DNA of 64,000 nucleotides from CAJXSN01 sp947492235. GTDB lineage: Bacteria > Pseudomonadota > Alphaproteobacteria > Sphingomonadales > Sphingomonadaceae. A program made the translations under genes and the position numbers. Of this stretch, positions 7,682 through 15,848 are shown in pieces (position 1 is the stretch's first letter; the number at the start of each line of letters is the position of its first letter). The stretch covers positions 2,666,001-2,730,000 of the forward strand of contig NZ_CP170453.1 of assembly GCF_042492175.1 (NCBI RefSeq), in the 5' to 3' direction. A model generated the notes under the pieces. The model was not told the DNA's origin and made no database searches. It was given only the letters and a program-made list of their open reading frames with translations.

Positions 7682-9741
7682 TGCTGGGCAGAAAATCGCG
7701 TCAGATCATTACCGCCTCGACCCTGAAGAACAGCTTTGACCGGCGCAGCTTCGTGCTCGGCGCGTTTGGTGCCGGGATCGGCACTCTGCTGGCGGTGCGG
7801 ATGGGCTACATCGCGATTGCCGAGAACGAGAAATACGAGACCGAGAGCGAGAGCAACCGCGTCAATCTCACCCTGATCCCGCCGCGCCGTGGCTGGATTC
7901 TCGATCGCAACGGTGCCCCCCTCGCCGCCAATCGCGCCGATTTCCGCGTCGATCTGATCCCCGAACGGCTGACCGATCCGGAAAAGCAGGTCGATGTTCT
8001 GGGCGAATTGCTTGGCCTCGACGATACCCGGAAGATCGATCTGCTGGACGAGATTGCCAAGGGCACCAGCTATCAACCCATCGAAGTCGCCAGCGGGCTG
8101 GAATTTGATCAGTTTGCCGCTGTCAGCCTGCGTCTGCCCGAACTGCCCGGTGTCATCCCGCAGCGCGGTTTCTCGCGTTATTACCCTACAGGCCCCAGTG
8201 TCGGCCATCTGATCGGCTATGTCGGCATCGCCAATGCCGAGGAATACGAGCTGGAGCGCAATCCGCTGCTGGTTACGCCCGGCTACAAGATCGGCAAGGA
8301 CGGGCTGGAAAAACAGTTCGAACAGGTCATTCGCGGCGAGCCGGGCGCGCGGCGGGTGGAGGTTACCGCGTCGGGACGGATCGTGCGCGATCTGGAGACG
8401 CGGCCCGACGTGCAAGGCCAACCGCTGCGCACCACCATCGACGGTCCGCTGCAGGATTATGCCGCGCGCCGGATCGGGCTGGAAAGCGGCTCTGTCGTGG
8501 TGATGGATTGCGACACTGGAGACCTGCTGTGCATGTCTTCCATGCCCAGCTTCGATCCCAACAGCTTTTCCGCCGGGATCGGCAGTCTGGAATACGCCAT
8601 GCTGCGCGAGAACGACCGCGTGCCGCTGCGCAACAAGGTGCTGAAGGGGCTTTACCCGCCCGGCTCTACCGTCAAGCCAACGCACTCGCTGGCGTTTCTG
8701 AAAGCCGGGGTCGATCCGAAAGAGACCATAGCCTGCGCAGGCGGACGCCGCATCGGCAGCCGGTTCTTCAATTGCTGGAGCAACCACGGCACCGTGGATA
8801 TGGCGAAGAGCATCTATCAAAGCTGCGACAGCTATTATTACCACTTCGCCCAGCAGATCGGGTTCGACAAGGTGGCCGAGATGGCCCGCGACTTCGGCCT
8901 GGGCGAGGAATACGATCTTCCGGTCGCCAGCCAGTTTTACGGCACGGTGCCCGACCCTGCGTGGAAGCTGAAGAAATACGAGCGCCCGTGGGAGCCGTTC
9001 GATACGGTGAACGCCTCGATCGGACAGGGTTATTATCTGTCCAGCCCGCTGCAGCTCGCGGTGATGTCCGCCCGGCTTGCGACCGGCAATATCGTGATGC
9101 CGCGCATGCTGCTGTCCGACAAGAAGCCGACCTTCAAAAGCGAAGGCTTCTCGCAGGAAGATATGGATTACGTCCGCCAGGCGATGAGCGACGTGGTCAA
9201 TGGCCCCGGCACCGCAGGCCGCGCGCGCCTGCCCATCGATGGTGTGAAGATGGCGGGCAAAACCGGCACCGCGCAGGTAGTCAGTCTGAGCGTCAGCGAC
9301 GGTCGCTCCGGCCCGTGGAAATACCGCGACCACGGCCTCTTCGTATTTTTCGCCCCGCTCGACAAACCCAAATATGCCGGAGCAGTGGTGATCGAGCATG
9401 GCGGCGGATCAGGCGCAGCCTACCCGATTGCCCGTGACGTGATGACGTTCCTGTTCGATCCGGCGAAGGGCATGGACGCACTCCGGCGATACGAGCAGCA
9501 GTGGGGCGGCACCGCTCAGGAGCGGCTGGAACGGCGATACGCAGCCTATGCCGAGGCAGCGGGCGAGTCCGTCCAACCGATCCCCGAGCGCAATGAAGAC
9601 ATCATCGCAAGAGTCGATGCAGAGGCGCGCGCAGCCGCAGCCCAGCAAGAGGCGATAGCGAGCGAAAGCCGCGCGTCGCGCCCAGCACGCGAAACGCAGA
9701 GCACTGAAGTTCCCTCGGCTGCACAGGGGGGTGGACAATGA
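7681..9741 (+). CDS. mrdA: Penicillin-binding protein 2 (PBP2), elongasome transpeptidase
   Basis: A 686-residue class B PBP. An N-terminal membrane anchor (about residues 22-46) is followed by the pedestal/dimerisation domain and the transpeptidase. Catalytic motifs are intact: STVK at Ser329-Lys332 (PPGSTVKP), SCD at 381-383 and KTGT from Lys527. The last 80 residues are an Ala/Glu/Arg-rich extension after the catalytic domain, probably helical and poorly conserved. The start at 7681 is chosen because it overlaps the mreD stop, has LGRKSRQ ahead of the anchor and matches family length; the frame is open upstream. It cross-links lateral-wall peptidoglycan made by RodA. Confidence 0.97.
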   Translation: MLGRKSRQIITASTLKNSFDRRSFVLGAFGAGIGTLLAVRMGYIAIAENEKYETESESNRVNLTLIPPRRGWILDRNGAPLAANRADFRVDLIPERLTDPEKQVDVLGELLGLDDTRKIDLLDEIAKGTSYQPIEVASGLEFDQFAAVSLRLPELPGVIPQRGFSRYYPTGPSVGHLIGYVGIANAEEYELERNPLLVTPGYKIGKDGLEKQFEQVIRGEPGARRVEVTASGRIVRDLETRPDVQGQPLRTTIDGPLQDYAARRIGLESGSVVVMDCDTGDLLCMSSMPSFDPNSFSAGIGSLEYAMLRENDRVPLRNKVLKGLYPPGSTVKPTHSLAFLKAGVDPKETIACAGGRRIGSRFFNCWSNHGTVDMAKSIYQSCDSYYYHFAQQIGFDKVAEMARDFGLGEEYDLPVASQFYGTVPDPAWKLKKYERPWEPFDTVNASIGQGYYLSSPLQLAVMSARLATGNIVMPRMLLSDKKPTFKSEGFSQEDMDYVRQAMSDVVNGPGTAGRARLPIDGVKMAGKTGTAQVVSLSVSDGRSGPWKYRDHGLFVFFAPLDKPKYAGAVVIEHGGGSGAAYPIARDVMTFLFDPAKGMDALRRYEQQWGGTAQERLERRYAAYAEAAGESVQPIPERNEDIIARVDAEARAAAAQQEAIASESRASRPARETQSTEVPSAAQGGGQ

Positions 9742-10856
9742 GTTCCATCATCCCCGCCCCGATTGCCCGGCAGCCATGGGGCATGTTGGTCCCGCTGATC
9801 CTGCTCACCAGTTTTGGCGGGTTCGTGCTGTTCTCCGCCGCCGGGGGAAGCCTCCAGCCCTATGCGCTGTCACACTGGATCCGCTTTGCCGTCTTTCTGG
9901 TGATGGCATCCATTCTTGCGCTGTTCCCGCGCGAGCTGGCGCGCTTTGCTGCCTACCCGGTTTATGTCCTCATCCTCATCCTGCTGCTGGCGGTGGAAGT
10001 CATGGGCACGCTGGGCGGCGGGTCACAGCGCTGGCTGGAGCTGGGCTTTATGCGCTTGCAGCCTTCCGAAGTGATGAAGCCGGCCATCGTGCTGGTCCTC
10101 GCGCATTTTTACGCCTCGCTCCCCACCGGAATGATCGATGGGTGGCGCGCTTTGCTGCCCGCTGCGGGGCTGGTCGCCGTGCCGATGGCGCTGGTGCTGA
10201 TGCAGCCCGATCTGGGCACATCGCTCGCCATCGCATTTGGCGCAGGCACCGTCATGTTCCTCGCCGGTTTGCCGATGAAATGGTTCATCGGCGGCGGGAT
10301 AGCCGCAGCCGCCGCTGTGCCGCTGGCCTATTTCTTCGCGCTCCAGCCCTATCAGCAGAAGCGGGTCAATACCTTCCTCGATCCGGAGAGCGACCCCCTG
10401 GGCACCGGCTATCACATCACCCAGTCGAAAATTGCCATCGGGTCGGGCGGCCTGACCGGCAAGGGCTTCAACGAGGGATCGCAAAGCCACCTCAATTATT
10501 TGCCCGAACCGCAGACCGATTTCGTGTTCGCGACCATGGCGGAGGAATGGGGCCTGATGGGCGGTATCTTCGTGCTCGGCGCGTTTGGCATGATCCTCGG
10601 CTGGGGCCTGAAAGTCGCCCGCAATGCAGAGGACCGGTTCGACCAGTTGCTGGCCGCCGGAATGACCGCGACGATTTTCTTCTATGTGGCGATCAATCTC
10701 CTGATGGTGATGGGCCTTGCGCCCGTGGTGGGGATCCCCCTGCCCTTCATGAGCCATGGTGGATCATCGATGATGACCAACATGATTTGCATCGGCAGCC
10801 TGCTGATGGTGCACCGGTGGAGCCGTCAGAAGCGGCGCAGTGGCCTGAGCGGCTAG
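9738..10856 (+). CDS. rodA: Peptidoglycan glycosyltransferase RodA
   Basis: A 372-residue SEDS-family polymerase with about ten membrane helices that extends glycan strands from lipid II with PBP2. Family marks include GSQRWLELGFMRLQPSEVMK, QPDLGTSLAI, the large periplasmic loop around FLDPESDPLGTGYH and the C-terminal GLAPVVGIPLPFMSHGGSS. Its ATG overlaps the mrdA TGA by four bases (ATGA). It ends the operon and converges with the LuxR-type gene 16 bases later. Confidence 0.97.
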   Translation: MSSIIPAPIARQPWGMLVPLILLTSFGGFVLFSAAGGSLQPYALSHWIRFAVFLVMASILALFPRELARFAAYPVYVLILILLLAVEVMGTLGGGSQRWLELGFMRLQPSEVMKPAIVLVLAHFYASLPTGMIDGWRALLPAAGLVAVPMALVLMQPDLGTSLAIAFGAGTVMFLAGLPMKWFIGGGIAAAAAVPLAYFFALQPYQQKRVNTFLDPESDPLGTGYHITQSKIAIGSGGLTGKGFNEGSQSHLNYLPEPQTDFVFATMAEEWGLMGGIFVLGAFGMILGWGLKVARNAEDRFDQLLAAGMTATIFFYVAINLLMVMGLAPVVGIPLPFMSHGGSSMMTNMICIGSLLMVHRWSRQKRRSGLSG

Positions 10857-10872
10857 ACTAGGCTCGGCGAAA

Positions 10873-11604
10873 TCAGAACGTCACGATACCGAGTTTGAGC
10901 GCCTTGATCGTCGCGCCCACACGGTCGCTCGCCTCCAGCTTCTCGTAAATCCGTTTGGTATATGTCCGCACCGTTTCCGGCGAGATGCCGATAATCGTGC
11001 CGATATCGGTGTTGGACTTGCCCCGCGCGATCCATTTCATCACCTCCTGCTCCCGCTCCGAGAGGGGCGGGAAATTCAGGTCACGATCGAAGATCTCGCA
11101 AATGCGCAGATGCGCAGTCTGGGCGACCGCGCGAATTTTGATTGCGGTGATCTCGTCTTCGCTGGTCATGGGCCGCCCGAAATCGAAGGACGCGTAGGCG
11201 GTGCGGTTGCTGGGGCCGAATAGCGGCAATCCGGTTCCGTATCTCAGCCCATGGCGCTCCATCGCATCGAAATATTCCTGCTGTTCCGGCGTTTCGGCAC
11301 CCATGGCAATCGCATCTGCCCAGCTCAGCATTCTCCCCTTTGCAAGCGTTCGCCCTGGTATCGGATCGTGCAGGCGGAAATCCTTGTTGTGATACAGCGT
11401 CTGCCAGTCAGGACAATATCCATCGGCATAGATGATCGTGTCGGAAGAGACCGGTGAGTGGAACAACGGCGTGAAGTGATAACTCTGGCGCAGCACTCCA
11501 AACCGGTGTCCGGTGGCCTGCACATGCATCAGCACCGCATCGATGCTCGATAGCTGTGCAATATGCAGAATGGCCTGATCCATAGCGGCCTCCATAGCAC
11601 ACAT
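10873..11604 (-). CDS. LuxR-type regulator with autoinducer-binding domain (solo)
   Basis: A 243-residue regulator with the LuxR two-domain layout. Residues about 20-165 match the acyl-homoserine-lactone-binding domain, with the usual ligand-pocket positions Trp67, Tyr71, Asp80 and Pro81 in WQTLYHNKDFRLHDP. Residues 180-243 are the GerE-type HTH (LSEREQEVMKWIARGKSN, TVRTYTKRIYEKL). No luxI-type synthase is present within the window, so it is a candidate LuxR solo that senses outside or non-AHL signals. It is divergent from the 95-residue gene at 11731 and they may share a regulatory region. The start could also be Met4 or Met8. Confidence 0.9.
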   Translation of the reverse strand: MCAMEAAMDQAILHIAQLSSIDAVLMHVQATGHRFGVLRQSYHFTPLFHSPVSSDTIIYADGYCPDWQTLYHNKDFRLHDPIPGRTLAKGRMLSWADAIAMGAETPEQQEYFDAMERHGLRYGTGLPLFGPSNRTAYASFDFGRPMTSEDEITAIKIRAVAQTAHLRICEIFDRDLNFPPLSEREQEVMKWIARGKSNTDIGTIIGISPETVRTYTKRIYEKLEASDRVGATIKALKLGIVTF

Positions 11605-11730
11605 TATCGTTGTCCCCGCATCGGGTGACTTTTGTGAACGTTAACGCGGGCCTAAATCCCCGGTGTAATCGATTCCGCCGCACGCCGTCAGGCACGTGCG
11701 AACCCCTGCGAATCGACCCCGGAGACAAAA

Positions 11731-12018
11731 ATGTTATCGATGCTTCGCCCGTTATGGCGTCGCCGCGGCGTATTGCCGGGCGAACCCGAAACCAGCGCCG
11801 TGGATGCAACCCAAGCGGCAACCTGCACGGCCATATTGCGCCTGATCGAAACGCCAACACCGGATGGCCGCGTCTACCAGATCAGGGACCTGCACGGCGC
11901 TACCGGCCTGCTGCAACGCGACATTTTACGCGCCGTGGAGGAACTGCGAAAACAGGAGAAAATCACACTGGATGGCGGTCAATTCGATCCTCTGTCGGCG
12001 ATCATCCGGGTAGCTTGA
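11731..12018 (+). CDS. Small winged-helix-like protein
   Basis: A 95-residue protein preceded by a good ribosome site (GGAG, 11720-11723). Residues about 30-90 (ATCTAILRLIE, QIRDLHGATGLL, RDILRAVEELRKQEKI) read like a winged-helix fold: three helices and a two-strand wing ending LDGGQFDPLS. The N terminus is basic (RPLWRRRG). It is divergent from the LuxR-type regulator, with 126 bases between starts. I do not recognise a named family; a DNA-binding accessory regulator is possible but unproven. Confidence 0.6.
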   Translation: MLSMLRPLWRRRGVLPGEPETSAVDATQAATCTAILRLIETPTPDGRVYQIRDLHGATGLLQRDILRAVEELRKQEKITLDGGQFDPLSAIIRVA

Positions 12019-12053
12019 ACGCAGCACCCGCAAAAGAAACTGGCGGCAGCCCC

Positions 12054-12081
12054 TTGCCACAGCGCAGACAATCGCTAAATG
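12054..12081 (+). promoter_or_regulatory. Candidate promoter for tRNA-Lys
   Basis: TTGCCA (12054-12059) and TAAATG (12076-12081) with a 16-base spacer form a moderate sigma-70 match about 50 bases upstream of the tRNA, in the gap after the 95-residue gene. Predicted from sequence only. Confidence 0.3.
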
Positions 12082-12134
12082 CGCGCCTTCGCAACGCTCC
12101 GCGCAAAAAGACGCGCATCAGCGAATGGCGATAT

Positions 12135-12210
<76 letters not shown>

Positions 12211-12237
12211 TCCCTTCCCCATTCCGGACTCCTTCGT

Positions 12238-13215
12238 TCAACGGCTGAAGCTGCCTCGCGTTAGCGAGACGGTGCCGTTGGCATAACTCGATGTGACCAG
12301 AGTGCCGCGCGCATTCTCGTGATAGGGATCCCGGTAGGGGGCTTCGCCGACCAAACCATCGCCAACCTTCGCCAAAGTGGCGTTGCCGCGTACATTCTTC
12401 AGCGCATTGTCCAGCCAGTTGGTGAAACTGTTTGCCTTCACGGGTGTAGCAGCGCGGCCGGATTGCTGGCGATAGGCCACGCTAAACCAGTCGGTGGTGG
12501 TGCGGGCGATCTCTTGGCCAGACGCGGCCCCGAGGTCGAGGACCATCGCATCGGCTGCCTCTGTCCCATTCAATTGCAATGCGAGGATTATCGGCCCGCC
12601 GGTGTTTTCCCGTCCGTACGCCTTGCGCACGGTGTCGGAGCGGCGATAATCGTAATTCGCGAGGAGGAACTCGCAATCACCCAGATCAACCGCATTGGCG
12701 GTGCGCGTGATCAGAGGCCAGAATGTCGCGACAATGCGGGCCTCCGGCTGTTGCTCTGCAATGGTTTCTGTGCGCTCAATCCCGCCAACAAATGCCCGGC
12801 ACAACGCCAGGTTGCGGCCGACCTGAAACCGATCAAGCAGGATCACGCCGAGCGGCAGGCCCGGGGCGGTTGGCTCGTATATCTCGCCCGGGAAGAGGTA
12901 GCTGCGCCCAATTGTCAAATCGCTGGGCGTCACCCGGTTTCTGCTGCCCGGCGCGGATTGTGGCGGACCGCCTGAGTACGCCTTGATCCCCTCGATGCTC
13001 TCTCTGAGTAAGGCGGACTCAAGCATTGATCTCACAATGCGCGCATCAGCTTCAGGTCCACCGGCCTCCACCGACGGAGGAGGAGGAGGTGGTGGTGGTG
13101 CTGGAGGCGGTGGCGGCGGCGGCGGCGGCGGCGGTGCGTCATAGCCCGCGCCCGCACAGGCAGTGATGGCCAGCGCCAATCCGAGACCCAGTCCCAATTT
13201 CAAAATCCGCGCCAT
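12238..13215 (-). CDS. Lipoprotein with polyproline stretch, unknown function
   Basis: A 325-residue protein. The ATG at 13215 is preceded by GGGGAG at good distance; a TTG 30 bases upstream is less likely. The signal peptide ends in a lipobox (LAITAC, Cys20). Directly after it comes a run of eleven prolines, one Ala and eight prolines, encoded by a GGN/GGC-rich repeat on the plus strand at 13077-13135, probably a spacer that crosses the periplasm or wall. The C-terminal 250 residues look globular, with Cys at the segments NLALCRAFVGG and LGDCEFLLANYDYRR. I do not recognise the domain. The long proline run should make translation dependent on EF-P. Confidence 0.75.
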   Translation of the reverse strand: MARILKLGLGLGLALAITACAGAGYDAPPPPPPPPPPPAPPPPPPPPSVEAGGPEADARIVRSMLESALLRESIEGIKAYSGGPPQSAPGSRNRVTPSDLTIGRSYLFPGEIYEPTAPGLPLGVILLDRFQVGRNLALCRAFVGGIERTETIAEQQPEARIVATFWPLITRTANAVDLGDCEFLLANYDYRRSDTVRKAYGRENTGGPIILALQLNGTEAADAMVLDLGAASGQEIARTTTDWFSVAYRQQSGRAATPVKANSFTNWLDNALKNVRGNATLAKVGDGLVGEAPYRDPYHENARGTLVTSSYANGTVSLTRGSFSR

Positions 13216-13347
13216 GGCTAATCTCCCCAGCCTTGTTAGCGCCAATCGGGAAAATTACGCAAGTTTTCTACCGGGAGAGTATTCCGAGCTTTCCGCCACA
13301 AATGACGGATAAAGTTACGTAAAGCTGAGTACGCTCAACTTCTATCA

Positions 13348-13363
13348 TTAAGGCCGGGTTTAC
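13348..13363 (+). promoter_or_regulatory. CtrA-like site upstream of lytic transglycosylase
   Basis: TTAA, 7 bases, TTTAC differs at one position from the alphaproteobacterial CtrA consensus (TTAA-N7-TTAAC). A GTTAAC lies at 13398-13403. It is in the 210-base gap between divergent genes and could serve the transglycosylase at 13426. Weak evidence by itself. Confidence 0.25.
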
Positions 13364-13425
13364 ATTCGCCAGCGCGACCGGCTGCCATGAACGCACTGTT
13401 AACTTCCCGCCCCTAGCGCGCCGGC

Positions 13426-14556
13426 ATGGCCCGACTGCTCGGCAAGCTTGGCATCATCATCGGTTCGCTTTTTCTGGGCGGAACCGGCACTGCGTACGCC
13501 GAGAACGCACCGGTCATGGCCGCCACCGGTGTTACGCTGGCGACCAGCGCTTCGGCTTCCGAACATCCGACGAAGGTGACGGAGGCCACTGCGAGGAGCC
13601 ACGTTGCGAAAGCCATTTGGGAAGCCTCTGAGAAAACCGGGGTGTCCTACCGCTATCTGCTCGCACAGGCACATCTGGAATCGGGTCTTGATCCAAAGGC
13701 GCAAGCGACAACTTCCAGCGCGACCGGCCTTTTTCAATTCATAGACACCACATGGCTCAGCAGCATGGAGCGGCACGGTCGCCGCCTGGGCGTTGACACG
13801 GTAGCGGCAGGCAAATCGCGCGATGCGCTGCTCGACATGCGCAAGGACGCGAAGGTCGCTTCGTTGATGGCTGCGGGATTTGCACAGGATAATGCCCGCG
13901 CATTGCAGAGCGTGCTGGGCCGTGAAGCCAATGATACCGAGCTCTATCTGGCGCATTTCTTGGGTTCAGGCGGTGCGAAGCGGTTTCTGACCGCATGGCG
14001 GCGTGACCCCGGTGCTCCGGCAGCTGTGCTCTTCCCCGACGCGGCGCGGGCCAATGCGCCGGTATTCTATTCTCAGGGCGGGCAAGCGCGCTCGCTCAGC
14101 GATGTTCTGGCCCATTTCGACAGCAAGATGCAGGGAGCTGTGAAACTTACCGCCGGGCTCGCGGTTGACCGTGATACCGCAGGGCCTTCTGCGCTGCAGA
14201 CAAGCGATGTGGCCGTTCCCCAGCTCGTGACGGTGGAAGCATCACAGCAGGATATCGCGGTACCCTCGCCCGCTCTGGCCGATTTTGACGTGGCCACCCC
14301 TGGCCCGGCGATAGGGGCGCCCACCCCGGATACGGCTGTAGGCTTGGTTCTTCAGGGTCGTTCCCAGCGCTGGTCGTTGCAAGCGACTGCGCGCCCGGCG
14401 AACGGCGTTGTCACCGACCGTCCGCACGGTGAGAATAGCGCGATCTTCGAAGCCCAAAACGGGTTCATTTCGGATGCGCGGGCCGGTGCTGGTTCGGCGT
14501 TCAGGCCGCCGGGGCTGCACCCCGTTGACGATCTCGCGCACGAAGCACCGGTCTAG
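13426..14556 (+). CDS. Secreted lytic transglycosylase (SLT domain)
   Basis: A 376-residue exported protein with signal peptide (cleavage near TAYA-EN, residues 22-27). Residues about 55-215 hold an SLT-type lysozyme-like domain: the catalytic Glu85 in AHLESGLDP, then TGLFQFIDTTWL (the conserved G-x-x-Q-F/I segment) and AHFLGSGGAKRFL. It should cleave the MurNAc-GlcNAc bond of peptidoglycan with 1,6-anhydro formation. The last 130 residues are low-complexity, Ala/Pro/Val-rich and probably disordered. It stands alone, divergent from the polyproline lipoprotein, with the rib genes immediately downstream. Confidence 0.9.
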   Translation: MARLLGKLGIIIGSLFLGGTGTAYAENAPVMAATGVTLATSASASEHPTKVTEATARSHVAKAIWEASEKTGVSYRYLLAQAHLESGLDPKAQATTSSATGLFQFIDTTWLSSMERHGRRLGVDTVAAGKSRDALLDMRKDAKVASLMAAGFAQDNARALQSVLGREANDTELYLAHFLGSGGAKRFLTAWRRDPGAPAAVLFPDAARANAPVFYSQGGQARSLSDVLAHFDSKMQGAVKLTAGLAVDRDTAGPSALQTSDVAVPQLVTVEASQQDIAVPSPALADFDVATPGPAIGAPTPDTAVGLVLQGRSQRWSLQATARPANGVVTDRPHGENSAIFEAQNGFISDARAGAGSAFRPPGLHPVDDLAHEAPV

Positions 14557-14558
14557 GT

Positions 14559-14584
14559 CACATTTGCAATCACATTGAAATGTG
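14559..14584. promoter_or_regulatory. Inverted repeat upstream of the HTH-RibB gene
   Basis: CACATT (14559-14564) is repeated at 14571-14576, and the second copy forms a perfect inverted repeat with AATGTG (14579-14584), separated by GA. Because the next protein begins with an HTH domain, this is a candidate autoregulatory operator. Confidence 0.4.
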
Positions 14585-14588
14585 CTAG

Positions 14589-14609
14589 CGATGTGTCATG
14601 AGCACATCG
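14589..14609. promoter_or_regulatory. Inverted repeat overlapping the HTH-RibB start codon
   Basis: CGATGTG (14589-14595) and CACATCG (14603-14609) form a perfect seven-base inverted repeat with a seven-base spacer that contains the ATG (14598). Its centre is about 21 bases, two helical turns, from the centre of the upstream repeat at 14571-14584, and the half-sites are alike (ATGTG/CACAT). Binding here would block initiation of the rib transcript or its translation. Confidence 0.4.
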
Positions 14610-15845
14610 ACAATCACACGCGTTCGCGATCTCGTCAATTCCGGGGAACTCACCAAGGCTGGTCTGGCCCGCGCAGCGGGACTGCACGCCAACACCTTGC
14701 GTGATGCTACCGAGCCGGACTGGAATCCGACCACCGAGACGCTGGGCAAGCTCCAAAGCTTCCTCGATGCCAATGACACCACCCCCGTGCTGGTCGGCGC
14801 TGAGGAGATCATCAACGAGGCGCGCAACGGGCGCATGTATATCCTCGTGGATGACGAGGACCGCGAGAATGAAGGCGACCTGATCATTCCCGGCCAGATG
14901 GCCACGCCCGATGCGATCAACTTTATGGCCACCCATGGCCGCGGCCTGATCTGTTTGGCGCTGTCGAAGAAGCGGGTCAGCGATCTCGGCCTGCAGCCGA
15001 TGACCCAGAACAACACCGAAAGCATGCAGACAGCCTTCACGATCTCCATCGAGGCGAAAGAGGGTGTCACCACCGGCATTTCTGCCGCCGACCGCGCGCG
15101 GACCGTTGCTGTTGCCATCGATGCCACCAAAGGCCCCGGCGATATCGTGATGCCGGGCCATGTCTTCCCGCTCTCCGCCCGCGATGGCGGCGTGTTGGTG
15201 CGTGCTGGGCATACGGAGGCGGCCGTCGATATCTCGCGCCTTGCCGGCCTCAATCCGTCGGGCGTGATCTGCGAAATCATGAATGATGACGGCACGATGG
15301 CCCGGCTCGATGATCTGGTCGCCTTCGCCCGCAAGCACGGGCTAAAAATAGGCACAATCAGGGACTTGATCGAGTACCGGATGCGTCATGACCATCTGGT
15401 GGAGCGGGTGGACGACAGCGCTTTCGATTCCGATTATGGCGGCCAGTGGCGCATGTTGACCTACCGCAACACGGTGGACGGCAGAGAGCATTACGTCCTG
15501 CAAAAGGGCCACGTTTTGCCCGTTCAGCCCACCCTCACCCGGGTCCATCCGATTTCCATCTTCGACGATGTTCTGGGCCAGCCCGGCCCCCGCAAGCGCA
15601 CGCTTCAGCGGGCCATGCGGGCCGTGGGCGAGCATGGATCGGGTGTGATTGTGATCATCACCGGTCGCCGGGCCTCCGGCGGCTACACGGAGGAAGACGA
15701 GGTCCGCAATGTCGGGATCGGCTCGCAGATCCTTGCGGACCTTGACGTGCATGACATGATCCTGCTCAGCAATTCGCAGCCCAACGTTGTCGCCATCGAA
15801 GGCTATGGCCTCGACATTGTCGACCACATGCCGATACCGGAATAA
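14598..15845 (+). CDS. ribB: HTH domain-RibB-degenerate RibA fusion (3,4-dihydroxy-2-butanone 4-phosphate synthase)
   Basis: A 415-residue protein in three parts. Residues 1-58 form a Cro/CI-type helix-turn-helix (LTKAGLARAAGLHANTLRDA). Residues about 65-265 are RibB with its catalytic elements intact: DDEDRENEGDLI, THGRGLICLAL, TTGISAADRA, RAGHTEAAVD. RibB converts ribulose 5-phosphate to the four-carbon riboflavin precursor. Residues about 285-415 align to GTP cyclohydrolase II (RibA), but the zinc cysteines of the HSEC...CDC motifs are gone (RVHPISIFDDVLGQ then GPRKRTL), so this half should not hydrolyse GTP; a separate active RibA is expected elsewhere. It sits four bases ahead of ribH. 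The HTH suggests a self-regulating enzyme. Confidence 0.9.
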   Translation: MSTSTITRVRDLVNSGELTKAGLARAAGLHANTLRDATEPDWNPTTETLGKLQSFLDANDTTPVLVGAEEIINEARNGRMYILVDDEDRENEGDLIIPGQMATPDAINFMATHGRGLICLALSKKRVSDLGLQPMTQNNTESMQTAFTISIEAKEGVTTGISAADRARTVAVAIDATKGPGDIVMPGHVFPLSARDGGVLVRAGHTEAAVDISRLAGLNPSGVICEIMNDDGTMARLDDLVAFARKHGLKIGTIRDLIEYRMRHDHLVERVDDSAFDSDYGGQWRMLTYRNTVDGREHYVLQKGHVLPVQPTLTRVHPISIFDDVLGQPGPRKRTLQRAMRAVGEHGSGVIVIITGRRASGGYTEEDEVRNVGIGSQILADLDVHDMILLSNSQPNVVAIEGYGLDIVDHMPIPE

Positions 15846-15848
15846 ATT

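Noticed and set aside
7516..9399. Long minus-strand open frame opposite mrdA
   Set aside because: Shadow of PBP2, whose catalytic motifs are intact on the plus strand.
9731..10861. Overlapping plus-strand frame within rodA
   Set aside because: Out-of-frame translation of RodA; Arg/Gly-rich and without membrane helices.
10857..12018. Complete quorum-sensing pair next to the LuxR-type gene
   Set aside because: No acyl-homoserine-lactone synthase is encoded nearby; the small neighbour is winged-helix-like.
14557..14597. FMN riboswitch before the riboflavin genes
   Set aside because: Only 41 bases separate the previous stop from the start codon, too short for the aptamer; no FMN-element motifs seen.
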